Assembly: GCA_026874595.1 (NCBI GenBank)
Contig: CM049306.1
Coordinates: 92,144,642-92,208,641 of the forward strand
Source of the DNA: Sipunculus nudus
Lineage: Eukaryota > Annelida > Sipuncula > Golfingiida > Sipunculidae
DNA length: 64,000 bases
Direction of reading: 5' to 3'
Part shown: positions 36,956 through 50,454 of the stretch, one piece after another
How positions within the stretch are numbered: position 1 is the stretch's first letter
Layout: each line of letters opens with the position of its first letter
The notes under the pieces: model-generated
The model's input: only the letters and a program-made list of their open reading frames with translations
Database searches by the model: none
What the model was told of the DNA's origin: nothing
Made by a program: the position numbers and the translations under genes

Positions 36956-38445
36956 TAGTATACACTCACCATTAACCTTTACCTTTTCACCCATTAGGTT
37001 TCTGACTCTGTGCAATACATAGAGCTTCAACTGCATCTAACAATATTTATGTTAAATCTATTCAGATATACAATTAACTAAGCACTATAATAAAGTAAGC
37101 ACTATTTTATTATAAATAGGAAAAATTTGGTTCAAATGGGTTCAAAAGTATGATTTATTATTTTGTAGATAATCTTGTGTTGATAAGGCTTTGCAGTTTT
37201 ATCACTGAATAAAGGCTCCTCTGCTGGTTTACTGAAGTAGAAAACTGGGTATTGAGTACAGGCAGTTTTATAGCTCAGTCTGTGAAGTGTTTGCAAATAT
37301 TGACATGTAGTAGCAATGAAAATCAATATTAGGTTCAAAGGTCCAATAACTTGGGCTTATAATGAGAAAGTTCCCAAGCTTGCTGGCTGAATAAATACTC
37401 TTTTAATCAATTTACCAGCATTAGCGCAGTACAGTGCAGTAGACACATGATTGTCTGTACAATTTTACAAGCAAATCCTCAAAGTTAAAGCTTTCATTAG
37501 TAAATGTCTGGTCTGTTTTCAGACATCATAAGAAATCACTGATTTTTAGGCAGTGCCTATTTTGATTGGGAACTTGCCTCATATTTTTTGCACCATTCTC
37601 TCTCTATAGTCTATACCCTATGTTAACAGTTTAACTTGATTGAGCAAATTTGTAGTAAAAATGAAATTCTTGAATGGCCAAATCCAAACTTCACAGATTC
37701 TGATAGATCTTTCAGATCTTTTCAGTCATCTTTCAGGATAGCCTTGACAACATGACTCAGTAGGCACTGATAATTGGGCTAGTAAGCCTACTTGAGTCAT
37801 GATACAAGCAATATTGAGAAATACATCGTAGTGGTTTTCTGTCATGTTGCATTCATAATTTGGTAAACTGCCCATAATCTTAACATTAGGCTACCAATGA
37901 TGAATTAACACAAGAGTCTGAGAATACATGTAAACTCACAACCCAAACTGAAACACCATCTCTATGATAACGAGTCATTTCCTGTATGCTGTACATTAGT
38001 CAGCTGCTTCCAGTAACGTGTGCGAGCCATGCCTGTATTCATCCAGTCAGAAATTCAACAAACATGCGGAGGGGTTTACCAATATATGCTGAGATTAGAT
38101 ATAAAACGGAAAATTTCTTGCTCATCTTTTGTGTTGTTAGAAAGTATACTAAAAAAGTTAACAGTAAGTCTGGTTTATGTCAATTGACAGTGTGCCTATA
38201 GGCCATGAGGCGTTGTCAGAAATGATGAAAACATTTGCATACTCATAGAGCCTTATAGTGAGTTCCTCGCTGAAAGATGTAATGGCACTCTGACAGCCAG
38301 TAAGCTGGTCATAGACTGTCTAATGTCAGAGGACTGGAATGGCGCTACTTCCAGGATACAGGTAACTGTAAAGGTTTGCAAGTTTTACACAACAATTGGG
38401 TAAACCTGGTTTTCACCCAGCTATTCCCCAGAATTTCTGGGTTTT
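36956..38445. other. Unassigned intergenic or intronic DNA
   Basis: No exon, RNA gene or element boundary was recognised. 'aaaggtttgcaagtttta' near 38371 recalls the hAT terminus at 11.5 kb and may be a relic. Confidence 0.35.
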
Positions 38446-38966
38446 AAATATATATGTGTATGCATAATATGACCTGATATGAGCTACAATCTGGATAAAT
38501 AATGATTGCAACTTAAAAATCTAATATTTTAACTTATATTTTCAGATTTTTTAATTACAAATTTATAAAACTTGTAAATAAAAAAATGAATCTGATAAAA
38601 ACTATTAATGGAAAAAGTGGATATGCTAAAATAGGCTTTAATATAAACTTAAATGCATTATTCCCATGAAAGTGAAATAAATGTATTAGTCCATTCTGTC
38701 CACCTGCCTGTCCATCTGTAAATTTTTCATATGCATCACAGTTTCTAAAAACTTCTACTGTTTTTCTGCATGACAGTCTTGTCATAGTATTAGTTTTGCA
38801 ATCATATATTGAGAACTTTACTATAACCATGTAATAGGGCCCCTTTCCTCTTAGCTTCTCATATGCTAATATATTTGAAAAACATTACAATAGAATATTT
38901 GCTTATTTTGCATTTGAAAAAAATTTCAAACTTCAGCTAAGCGCTGTGACCCATGGGTCCCTTGTT
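38446..38966 (+). mobile_element. Family A remnant, copy A6 with 3' end
   Basis: The first 250 bases ('tatgtgtatgcataatatgacc...gtattagtcca') match 58281-58523 inside copy A5 at high identity. A degenerate 'ctgtccacctgcctgtccatctg' run follows, and the end CAGCTAAGCGCTGTGACCCA with CCCTTGTT matches the family A 3' terminus. The core is mostly gone. Confidence 0.65.
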
Positions 38967-40560
38967 CAGCTCTGCTGTATCATACAGATCATGCTTGTAA
39001 ACGAAAACCCCTATTTATGTAACAAAGTACATGTACCAGTGGTGGTCTGAGTTGATATTTTACCATTTTATAGCACACAGCTGGGTATCAGATAGCTAGT
39101 AGGACCACAGATTTTATAGGAGATAAATAGCTTTTCCAGCACAGGCATCAGTGTTAGAGAAGCGTTTTATTGCAAGAGCAACAAAGCTGACATTGGCATT
39201 TGATCAAATTTAGACCAGTCTGCCAGCAGCTGGGGAGAAAATAAGATTGTCTACCAGAGGAACAAGGGAAACAGGGTCAATTTGGTGTATACACAGGTCC
39301 AGACCTGTATGGCCAGGGACAGGAGGGAAAAGCTCGCCAAATGATGGGGTGGGTGCCATCATAGAAATGAGAGTGGGAGACACTGTGCAGGAAACAGCTC
39401 TTTGTCCAGAGTGGTTCAGTGGGTAATGCTTTACATTAGTGGCAACTTAAGTCAAATAGCATGGTAAAGGTTGGGCAGTGCACATTAAAACACTGCCAGC
39501 TCAGGTGCAGTAATAAGGTACCTCAGGCTGATAATTCATATCCTGTTTAAAAAATTTGAGGATTTGGGCATGGTCCAAAAAAAGGGTTACTCTAATCCAA
39601 ATTGTGCCAATTCACATTCACTTGCCAGCAAACTCTCTCTGTTGATAGATTCTCCATTGGAATTGATTGGATGCTGTCCTCTGAGTACTTCTTTGTGTCA
39701 CATCCGTGCACCTTAATTGAACCTTGACAGGTTTATTTAGAAAACTCCCAGTTTTGTAAAATCATTCATAGAGGCAGTCATTTTACACACTCATTAAAAT
39801 AGGTATTTCACAGGTCACATGTAGAAATTAAGGGTATACCCTTTGTTATTTATAATTTTAAGCGTTAATGCAAATTGTCTAAAATAAGTAGTTACAGTTT
39901 ATGGCAATTTGTCCCCAAAGTTACATGTACCACAATAATAACTGCAGCATGTGGCCTGTACAAAAAACACAGAGACCATGTTATTAATTTACAGACTGTT
40001 GTTAGTTTAAAAATGTTGTGTATCATAAACAATGAATGTATTATTTTTGGTGGTTTGAAATTATCCCCTGTAAAGCCCATCTGAGGCTATCTCGGGTAAA
40101 CAATTTTTTTTCTGTGGGGGAAAAGTCCCAGTAACAAATCCATTTGATTTGTGAAACTCTGAAAATGAAACATGTTAAGGACAGACAGAGTGATCAACCA
40201 TATCATCAACTGACTTCACAAACTTTTATCTTTCCTTAATAAATTGCATTAATTCATTTGGTATGTGCTGAAGTGAATGGATATGCACTTATTTATTCTT
40301 AGCAGGAAAATTGTAAGCTTGTAAAATCTATTGTATATAAATTATAATTCTTGTTAATTAAGTATTATATGAACTACGGTATTATATATTATTATATACA
40401 TAGTACATCTGTGTTCATACCAGTTATGAGCCTTCTGCATAACTTTTAGGAATCATTTATTCTTTTGTTCATTATTTCTTATACCCATACAATAATTCCA
40501 TCTAGTCTTATTCACATGATAGGACATGGTGTACATTGTTTAGCACTTTTTCTATATGAA
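38967..40560. other. Unassigned
   Basis: No gene or element was recognised. Complementary short frames at 39.88-40.08 kb on both strands are AT-rich chance frames. Confidence 0.35.
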
Positions 40561-41397
40561 CAGGCCTCAAATTTGACGACCAGCAACCGGCAAATGCCGG
40601 TTGAAATTGGCTGGCTGCCGTCAGCAATGATCCTGACCGGTACAAGCTGCCAGTCAAAAAAATTCCTCACTGCATCCTCCTTGTCTGTACACAATCGCAG
40701 CCACTCTATATGCTTTTTAATTAAAAAAAACCCCATAAAAACTTAAAGTGTTACTGGTTCCCTGTTTACCAGGAAACTTGCCAGCAAATGAGCCGATAGT
40801 CTCTTACAGTGACACATGGTGGCGCTAAGCTAGCCACCATTCGTATCTACTCGGGGAAAATTTTGGGAACATTTCAGATAAAAATGGCTACCCGTCGGCC
40901 AATCAGAAAAATCTTTTATGGCCGGCTGTTATCAGCCAATCCTAGCTAAGCATAGCGGTTACTGCAGCGTGGGCTACGTCTACATTATGTTACGCGTTAT
41001 CCGATTGGTCCGCTGTATAAGGATATTGATAATACAGTTTCGCAGGAAACTACATCGTATCAACACTGTGTTCAGTTGTAAAAACCCACATACCTCTTGT
41101 TTAACATATATAGTATATAAATCAATACTCGGAACACCATTAAAATATCTATTATAAGGTCTATCATCATCCAAATTAGGCCTGCTATTAAATTATGACC
41201 TGGTAAAAAAAATTCCCATTTCCCATTCCCGTCCATGTCTCCATTTCACCCACCGTCGTCACGATGGCTGCATCAGCAAACTTAGCAAACATAACTTTAC
41301 TTAGAAAACTGCCTGTCAAATTTCTTTGTTACCTGTCAAGTTCAAATTTGACAGGCAGCAGTAGCTTGTTATTTCCAAAAATGAAATTCGAGGCCTG
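40561..41397. mobile_element. hAT-like inverted-repeat element
   Basis: The ends CAGGCCTCAAATTTGAC and GAAATTCGAGGCCTG are inverted, and subterminal 'gccagtcaaa'/'acctgtcaaatt' motifs occur near both. CAGGCCTC is a common hAT terminus. The flanks (tatatgaa and atgaagaa) are not a clean 8-bp duplication, so the assignment is by terminus only. No transposase is present. Confidence 0.55.
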
Positions 41398-42425
41398 ATG
41401 AAGAAAAATCCTTTATCTTCGAGGTCTAAGTTATCACATCAGACAGTTTAAGATAATGAGATGCTAAGATGACAGTTCTGTGGTGTGACAGTGAGTAATT
41501 TGCTGTACACGTGAACAATCATGAGTGGAACATTAGTGAGACCAATGTTTATTAACTACCCTGGTCTTAGTTCTAGGGGAGATAGAGTCTACTTGTACAC
41601 TTTTCAGGCATGTTGATGGACCTGTGTATCCTTCAGACCTGTCAGACCAATTTAGGGTTAATTCATCAAAACCTCCAGCATTGTCTGTCCCCATGATCCA
41701 GACTTAATATTTAACTTAAGAAAGATCTTATTCTTGCTGTGTCTGAACAGCAGATTGCCATGTCATGTATAACAAGTAAATATATTATAATATTAACTAG
41801 CAGCATACTGTTAATTACAACTTGCGACTTGCAACATCTGTTTCCTATGTATGCAAAGTGGTTTTGAAATTTTTGTGAGGTCAGGGTTTGATAAGGACAC
41901 AGAAATGTGACAGGGAAGAACCCCCAAATACAGTTTCAGGGTGAGAATTATCAGCAGGGAGAGTGGCATGGCCAGTAGACCATGTAGAAGCTGGAGGATC
42001 GTTCTGGGGATGACCGTGCCCCTCATCTGCCAGTTATTGTAGGATAACCTGTTGTATATAATCATTTTATGTTTACATAAAAATTTATTGCCATCAAGGA
42101 GGTTATGTGTTCATCAGTATTTATGTGTTTGTTTATTTGTATGACTTTTAACAAGAATACACAAAAACTACTGACCTGATTTTCAGAAAACTTTGTGAAA
42201 GGGTGGCATATGGAGTTATCAATGAGGAAAGACCCAATTAAACTGTTGTACAGATCCAAATAAAGGGGAAGATCCAGCAGAAATATCAGCCTTGGTAGAG
42301 GCGTGCACGCTACATTCTAGCTATAAAATTAGCCTTATTATTAAAACACTCAACTTCTACTTTTAGCAGGAGAGATATATTTCTTTAACTAGTGTTAAAT
42401 ATACTGACTTGTCAGTGTGTCTTTT
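41398..42425. other. Unassigned
   Basis: No gene or element was recognised; two - strand frames of 65-84 codons have no family resemblance. Confidence 0.35.
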
Positions 42426-42429
42426 TTAT

Positions 42430-42958
42430 ATGCCGGTCATATGACAGGAATATTATTGTATACCCACTGTCCCTCTGTCTGTGCATCCATCTGTTAACTT
42501 TTAGTGTCGCCATGATAACTTAGCGGGGCTTTGATGGATTTTCACTCACCGTAACTACTTTCCAACAGATTATCTCTCCCGTGTTCCATTATGAGCAACA
42601 TCCATGCATATTTAATAAGGTCATGGGTCACAAGCCTTCTTTGTGTTTTTGGAAAATTTATGAAGAATAAGAAAAATTTTAATAAAACTCAGAAGAAATA
42701 TTTTAAATCAATAAAATATCTCCCCTAAGTTTGATTTCGGCAATATTCATGTATATTTAATTAGGTCAGAGGTCACCATACTTTGGTGACTCACCAAAAA
42801 TCCTATGCATTTTCATGAAACCCATTATACATATTTACCAATAAAGTATCTCATCTGAAATACCTTCTCACAAAAAAATTCATGTATATTTAATTAGGTC
42901 AGAGGTCACAAAATACATGACGGGCTTATTATTCATGCTTTGGGTGCTCTTGTTATAA
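42430..42958 (+). mobile_element. Small satellite-carrying element, family E
   Basis: The left arm GCCGGTCAT is followed by 'actgtccctctgtctgtgcatccatctgttaactttt', the same kind of run as in families A and B. The core has about three units of 130-150 bases marked by 'catgtatatttaattaggtcagaggtcac'. The right arm ATGACGGGC is the inverse of the left with one change. A clean terminal hairpin was not found. Confidence 0.5.
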
Positions 42959-45340
42959 CATCTTTTTGCATACATTCACCAGGGGTGTAACAAGGCATCA
43001 AATAATTGATCAATGCATTAAACTGCTACGCCTGTAATCTATTTTTTAAACTTAATCAATTTGGTTTGATTCTATATATTTTGCAAGTGCCATCCCAAAG
43101 CCCTCTGTGGGCTGTCAAATTTGATGGAGCTTGCTGCTAAATCAAGGTTATTCATCATGTATGTGCCTTAGATCTAGTGTCAACACATGCCAGTAGACCG
43201 TTCCTCTCACATTGAAACTGAAGTGGTGATGATAAGCAGAGGGAGTGCTACTTTGCTTCTTTTCCTGCTAAAATTGAACTAACATTCATTGTAGTTTATA
43301 TATTTACATTTATTTAAAAGAAAGTTTGAAAATTTCTGTTAATTGAATGAGAATTGAATCTAAGGTAAAACATTTATAATTATTAATCAATTTTCTAAGG
43401 CTCCCCAACAATTTTCTAAGACCCCCAAGAATTGAAAGGCTTAATTAGCACACACATCAGGGTGTTTTGGAAGACCAGACAGTCTGAATCAACCTTCCAT
43501 AGTGAATGTATCTAGATGAATAATTCATAAAATAATATTATCCTGAAAAACAGTTCTTGAAAACTACTTTAGAACAGAGAAAATGCTGATGCACAGGTAT
43601 TGGCCAGACACAAAGATTCCTTATATGTTTAAAGCTAACAGCTCAGATAAAATTATGACCGCATACCTCAAGTTTTATAGTTCCTAGCCCAGGAAATACT
43701 AGTGATTTAGCCTCCCCAGTATATAATTTTATCTCCTTTTATACCTGTCATATTTTCTGGATTGCCAGAGAGTATGGATTATTCGAGTTGGGAAATCAAT
43801 AGACCCACAGTTATGCATTAGCTCAGTGATGATAAAACCAAATTTGCCTATGATTTGCTTGTGTGTCATTTTGTCAGCCATAGTTCATGCATCAATGTGA
43901 AATTTGTAAAAATTACAAACACAAGGATTGTATACTCTATTCCACTACCATGTCCTATATATTTTATGCACTATTTATACACTAAATTTTGTAAAATGCA
44001 TCAAAGCATACCTTTTTTGTCCCAAGCGCAAAACAAAGTTTGACAGTTATCTGGCAACAGTTTAACACTTTCTTGTATCTCTTCTGTTACAAATTTTAAA
44101 TGAAACTATAAATCTGCATTCTGAGGAATGCAAGCCTCTGCAAAGTGGAGGGGCACTATTGTTAGATGCTACCAAAACCTTGTTTGCATTCACGTAGTCA
44201 GCCCAAACTAGAAAGCTTATTCATACATAAGTAACTGTACTTTTGAAATATTTCTTGATGATGTTCCTGAATTTGTGCCAGTTCCATACCAAAATGTACC
44301 CGGCAATTGGCCCGTTCCTGAAATGTGTTGGAAATTTCATGAAATTCCATTCATGATTTTTAGATATAAATGTTGTGTACAAACACAAATACACACACAA
44401 ATTGGCATGAATGCATACCCTCCTAGCAGAGGCATTTATTAAAACAAAACAGATCATATATAATCACTATATATAGTGCCATTTCATAAATTGGCCTTGG
44501 GCCAAGCGGATGATCTTAAACAAAGTTGCAAGAGGGGATATATATAGCAAGTAATGCCTTCCTTCATGTGTCCTTCCATCCAGAATTGCCCTAGGGATCG
44601 ATTTTAAGCTAAGCTATTTGACCAAAACCTTTCATCTTTTAAAGGTGAAAGTCATGAGACCCATTCCTTAAAAAAATTTTTTGGAAATACTTTGAGTCAA
44701 ACCATTTGACTAAAACCTTTCATCTATTTATCCCTCATCCACCCTCAGATGAAGAATTAACCTATCAGGTTTACGTGATGGGCAAGGGTATGCTCTGCTT
44801 TGCGTTGCCCATGTCACACATTGCTTTCATGTGACCTTTCACAAGCTTCTTCTGAATATGACAAGGATAAACAGGCATAGCAACTTCAAAGGTTACTCTG
44901 GTTTTGGCAGCTTTCTTAGACATGTGAACACTGTCACAAAGAGGACATATATTTATTCAATACTTATTTAGATTATCATAAATATAACCACTCTATCCTC
45001 TGTGATAAAGTTGAATTAATAGCTTATGAATAGAATCGAACAAAAATGTATAAAAAAAATTGAATGAATAGGAGTGTTTGAACAGAGTAGAGTTTTACAA
45101 CTATTGAAACAAGGTAACCTGGTGGTAAAAAAAAAGTGAATTACCAGTATTTAAAAAAAAAATTATAAATTGTATACTGTAAATTTAATTGTAAATTATC
45201 CAGATTGGGAGCTGAGAAAACGTGTCAAGCAAGATAAAGCTGTGTTTCCATATGCATGTGTATGTGTACATATGGGTAAAAAATCACTCATGATTTTGTT
45301 ATTTTGGTGCTTCCATGTGTCTGATAGGATGTTTGTGTAG
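42959..45340. other. Unassigned; possible satellite-element remnant at 44490-44820
   Basis: Near 44490-44820, two units with 'caaaccatttgactaaaacctttcatct' are followed by an inverted pair GGGCAAG/GTTGCCC, a layout like families A-E but much worn. The remainder shows no gene. Confidence 0.35.
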
Positions 45341-46178
45341 GGTTGGGACGGTAACGGTATTTTCACAATATCTGACAGCTACAGTAATTGTACCATCAAC
45401 TTTCCTATTATTGGGATATCACGATTTGCATTTTTGTCCACATTTTTGTCCATTTTGGTTCACAAGCAAGCCCTTGAAGTGTATTTTCTGGGGTAAATGG
45501 CGTCATTAGTGTCTGTCCATGTTCAGAATAACATTTATTTTCAAGAATAATATTCATTTTAATAAACCAAATGAATTTGAACACGTGTATGGAACTTTGT
45601 GGCTACTGACTTTGGGATTAGTTGGAAATGTCCAAAAGTACCAGAAGAATCAGTAAAGACAAAAGCCAGAGAATTCCAGAATAAAATGACATTATAAAGA
45701 AAGAGCAATAAATAAACATATTTATCCTTTTATTACATGGATTGGAACAAAAATGTCAAGTCAGAGTGTCACCAGGTTCAACAATCTTGACAATTTGCAT
45801 ATTTTGCCATATTAAATGGGTGACAGAATATTTAGACATGATAGTTATGACATATTAATGCTATATTCACAATATAGTAATGCTCCATGAAAACTCTCCG
45901 GGAATCTCTGGCTTTTATGTAGTATAGGAAACATGGTGGAAAGTTCTGACATGCTTGACTTGACGATGGGGACAGGGGTTTCCGCTCCTAAAGCTCACAC
46001 ACCTGATGCAACAAGTTAACCCCATGTCCAAAGTCAAGAGGGTAAAGGTGCCTGTTATTGTTATTGATGGCTCATTAAAGCCAATATTAATAATGATATC
46101 GCAATATCACTGTATATGTCAATTAAATTTTAAATAAAATTTATGCTGATATAAAAAACTCATATCGTCCCAGCTTAA
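45341..46178. mobile_element. Possible hAT-like element
   Basis: The left end 'agggttgggacggtaacgg' and right end 'catatcgtcccagctta' are partly inverted, and 'cacaatatc' near the left has a counterpart 'gatatcgcaatatc' near the right. The target duplication is unclear, so this is tentative. Confidence 0.35.
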
Positions 46179-46404
46179 TGTCTAAAATAAAAAATTGATT
46201 ATTTTCTGTCCTTTGCTTTAAATAACAATCCCAGTGTTACAGTGTCACCTGTACTTTTAGAGGCATGTATAACATTAATTAATTTAACGGTCACGAATGT
46301 CCTGTGTGATCAGTAATATGAATTAAAGTGAAAATGGCAGTCCTGTTGTTATAATCAGTAATTAGCTAAAGCCACTGCAGAGATTGATCAGGTAGCTAAT
46401 TGTA

Positions 46405-48100
46405 TCCGCCAAAACAGAGTTTTGCGGATACTATGTTTTCAGCTGGCCGCCGCCGCGGCGTAGGTGTCCGGAGAACTCCTCTGTAACCACTGGGTGGAAT
46501 TTTCCGAAACCCGGGATTATGTTCGGGTCACATGTGAACTGCTGCGCCCCGATTTTGTTTTGACCTCTGACCTTTCCTCTGGGCTCTGCGTCCGTTTGTG
46601 CGTCTGTTTCCACACATAAACCCACATATCTCGGGAACCGTTTGACCGATCAGGAAAATTTTTTTGCACAAATGTAGCCCTTGGAGAGCTTTATAACATA
46701 CACCAAAAATGGTGGCGCCACCTGCAACCATGTTTGCACAGTGTCCATCTCTTCGTCTGCCTTGGGTTAAAATCACTCATATCTCTACAGTGACTTGACT
46801 AATTCACCTGAAATTCGGCATGCGCAAACATCCTGGATAGCTTTTCTGATTTTATGACAGGTGGCGCCACCTACATTCACATTTACGCTGCAGACATCCA
46901 AGCTCATATCTCTGGAACCGTTTGACCGATCAGGAAAATTCTTTTGCACCAATGTAGCCCTTGGAGAGCTTTATAACATACACCAAAAATGGTGGCGCCA
47001 CCTGCAACCATGTTTGCACAGTGTCCATCTGTTCGTCTGCCTTGGGTTAAAATCACTCATATCTCTGCAGTGACTTGACTAATTCACCTGAAATTTGGCA
47101 TGCGTATACATCCTGGATAGCTTATCTGATTTTATGACAGGTGGCGCCACCTACATTCACGTTTACGCTGCAGACATCCAAGCTCATATCTCGGGAACCG
47201 TTTGACCGATCAGGAAAATTCTTTTGCAAAAATGTAGCCCTTGGAGAGCTTTATAACATACACCAAAAATGGTGCCGCTACCTGCAACCATGTTTGCACA
47301 GTGTCCATCTGTTTGTCTGCCTTGGGTTAAAATCACTCATATCTCTGCAGTGACTTGACTAATTCACCTGAAATTTGGCATGCGTATACATCCTGGATAG
47401 CTTTTCTGATTTTATGACAGGTGGCGCCACCTACATTCACGTTTACGCTGCAGACATCCAAGCTCATATCTCAGGAACCGTTTGACCGATCAGGAAAATT
47501 TTTTTGCACAAATGTAGCCCTTAGAGAGCTTTATAACATACACAAAAAATGGTGGCGCCACCTGCAACCATGTTTGCACAGTGTCCAGCTGTTCGTCTGC
47601 CTTGGGTTAAAATCACTCATATCTCTGCAATGGTTTGACTAATTCACCTGAAATTCTGCATGCTTATACATCCTGGATAGCTTTTCTGATTTTATGACAG
47701 GTGGCGCCACCTACAATCAAGTTTACGCTGCAGACATCCAAGCTCATATCTAGGGAACCGTTTGACCGATTGGGCCAAAATTTTGCATGTGTATAGTTCT
47801 CACAAAGCTCTTTATCATACGCTAAACTGGTGGCGCCACCTGCAACCCTTTTTTGCACAGCGTCCATCTGTTTGTCTGCCAAGGGCAAAAATGACTCATA
47901 TACAATATAGTGGTTTGACTTATCTGCCTTAAATTTTGCATATGTATACAACTTGGACGGCTTTCTGGATTTTTTGGTAGGTAGCGCAACCTACTTACAC
48001 AATTTGGCTGCAGTCATCCATGCTGATATGCAACACTTCACCTGTTCCACTCTGATTTAGGCGGATACAAGTAGTCGCTTGTCGACTACCCGTATTCTAG
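46405..48100 (+). mobile_element. Family D satellite-carrying Helitron with canonical ends
   Basis: It begins TCCGCC right after an A. The first 27 bases fold into a near-perfect hairpin (TATCCGC...GCGGATA). The 3' end has the inverse arm GGCGGATAC, a hairpin GTAGTCG-CTTG-TCGACTAC, then CCGTATT and CTAG ending at 48100, followed by T. TC start, 3' hairpin, CTAG and an A/T site are the Helitron criteria. The core is a 280-bp tandem array. No Rep/helicase is encoded. Confidence 0.85.
46625..47990 (+). repeat. 280-bp tandem array of family D, two palindromes per unit
   Basis: The phrase 'aggtggcgccacctacattca' recurs at 46859, 47139, 47419 and 47699, exactly 280 bases apart, with a worn copy near 47979. 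A second GGTGGCGCCACC lies about 140 bases away in each unit, so units are dimers. Frames starting MAPPTFTFTLQTSKLIS repeat the unit and are not genes. Confidence 0.9.
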
Positions 48101-48209
48101 TTTGAAAATGAGATTAATTAATGGCTGTCCCAGACATTCAAAAGGTGTTCTGCAGCACCCAAGTTTTTGTCATATTATAATTTATTAGGGAGGTATATTT
48201 TAAGATATA

Positions 48210-48802
48210 CAGTGAAACCTCGTTATGTTGAATTGGTTAAGTCAAATTCCCACTTGTGTCGAAGTCTAATGTGAAGTCCCTGCAAAAAACAGTTAAAACC
48301 TTACTAATTTAACTCCTTTTGTGTCGAACTCGGATGTGTTGAAAAACCTGATGTGTCGAAGTGTTTTACTGGTCCCCAGCTAGTATTTCTATCGTTGAAC
48401 TTGAAGACATGTCCCTACAATGTTTGGATAACAATCGTGATTGGGCCCTGATGACCAGGTTTAAGTAATTAATACCACCACGGCTCTCACTCATCAAGCG
48501 CTACCGCTCTGTCGCTCGACTCGAGGTCATGCTGCTTTAATGTTTGGATAACAGTTGTGCATGGTGCATCAATTGAATCATATCTACGGCCGTGATGACC
48601 AGTTATAAAATTAATACCGGCAAGGATCTTACCCATCAGGCGCGATGGTTTACATACCTGGACCGTTGTTTGGCCAGTTAGTCACTCATAATGATGCCTT
48701 TCTTTTCTCGCCGACAAAGCATTAATTCAAAATAAGAAGTTATCAATAAACCAAAGATAATGGAATCCTTACCTTCGATGTGTTTAGGATAAACATACAT
48801 GA

Positions 48803-48835
<33 letters not shown>

Positions 48836-49165
48836 GGTAGGAAGATGACACCTTTCAGACTGACTCTTTTTTACCATAGAGCATGTTATACTGCTTAACT
48901 GCTTTATTTTTTATTTACCTAATCCTATTTTGGTGGAACTTATGTGTCTTTTTTAATTATAAAGAAATTAGTTGTATCATTTATGTTCTTTCATGCAAAC
49001 ATTTGTTAGAACTATATAATATGGGCCATAAACATGTGCAGTATTCATTGATAATTATCAAGGCTGAAGAGGATTGAATATGATGAATATTGGTTGTCTC
49101 AAACTCTGGTTTTGTCGAAGTAAATTCACCAGTCCCTACGACTTCGACACAACGAGGTTTTACTG
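48210..49165. mobile_element. Tigger/pogo-like non-autonomous element
   Basis: The left end CAGTGAAACCTCGTTATGTT and right end GACACAACGAGGTTTTACTG are inverted (about 17 of 20 agree), each abutting TA (48208-48209 and 49166-49167). CAGT-AACCTCGTTAT termini with TA duplication are typical of Tigger/pogo elements. It contains a (CT)n(TA)n tract at about 48805-48835 and no transposase. It ends about 100 bases before the large palindrome. Confidence 0.75.
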
Positions 49166-50454
49166 TATGTTGAAAGGAAGGATATTAGCAAGAAACTTAG
49201 GTGATTGAGCAGTACTCTCTTGTAGTTGATAGAAATAGGAATATATTGTATCTATATTGTATAATATACCGTAAAATCTGTGAAATTTCGTACCTTGATG
49301 AATTTCGTACACGGTCTTTCTTCAGTAACCATAATTATTAAAATGACATGTTAAATTTCGAACTGCCGATGGTCTGTTACGCCATATTTGACGTTAGCAG
49401 GACTTCTGTGAATGTAACACTGACATAACCTCACCCTGTTATCTGGTTTGAACAAGCCTACCGGTCGGATCGATGTGAATGCCATGCTATTGATAATTAA
49501 TATGAAATATAGCTACATCATATAGAATGTAATTTGACTGAAAACTAAGATTTTTGTTTCAGCAACATTAGAAAAAACTTAAAATATCTCTTATGTGAGT
49601 TGCTTAATTGTCCGGGGTGCGAGCGACACGCCGTGAATAACTGACAGACGTCCATGAAGTTTGACGGAGGTTGGAAATTGGATAATCAGGATTAACTCCG
49701 TAAATGATCTCAAGAACACTAGCTTTACGTGCACCGTAAAGGGGGATTTCCGTGTGTAAGCCAGGTTCAAATTGGTCTCTTTCAAGCAAGCTCAGTGCTC
49801 TGGTGTATGTAATAGCAATGTTAATCAGTTTGAAAATTAATGCTAATTTCCATTAAAACATTTAAAATAAATATCTTGAATGTCACACCAGAACGACTCA
49901 GTTTCGAGTACCCGGGTACCGTATCACCCAACAATCAAGTCACACGAGATCAAACGGTACATCAAAGAGCTGGCAGACGTTCATGAAGTTTAACGGAGGT
50001 TGGATATTTGATATTTGAAAATCAGGATCGATTAACTCTTTAAGTGATCAAAAGACCTCTTGTTTTTTGTGCACCATCAGTGGGGATTTCCATGCGTAAG
50101 CCAACTGAAAAACGAGGTATAAGTGGAGTACATTTTACACTCAGCAACCACGGGTTAGAAACACGCCGCTATTGGCTGAAAAGGGAGATCCCAATGACGT
50201 AGTGGGGAGATCCTGCTTGTCGAGTCGAAGACTGGTACCTGTCATATTTTATTATCACTGGAGTAGTTTTATAAAAGCGAAACCGCCCTGGCATGAAAAA
50301 TAATAATAATAATAATAATAATCATATTAATAATGAATACATAATAATACATTAAAAAAATTTATACGGTAATTTAGAATGTTTAAAAAAGAAATATTGT
50401 AGGGGGCCTATAAATACCTGTGGTTTAATATCCCCCTCAGATGTCATATATATA

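Noticed and set aside
41571-41720. Possible second exon for the 35.04-kb start (acceptor cttttcag)
   Set aside because: The frame stays open for about 30 codons but has no good donor and no recognisable protein.
46861-47642. Three near-identical 70-73 codon frames
   Set aside because: They are the 280-bp satellite unit read in frame (280 is not a multiple of three, and each frame stops within the unit).
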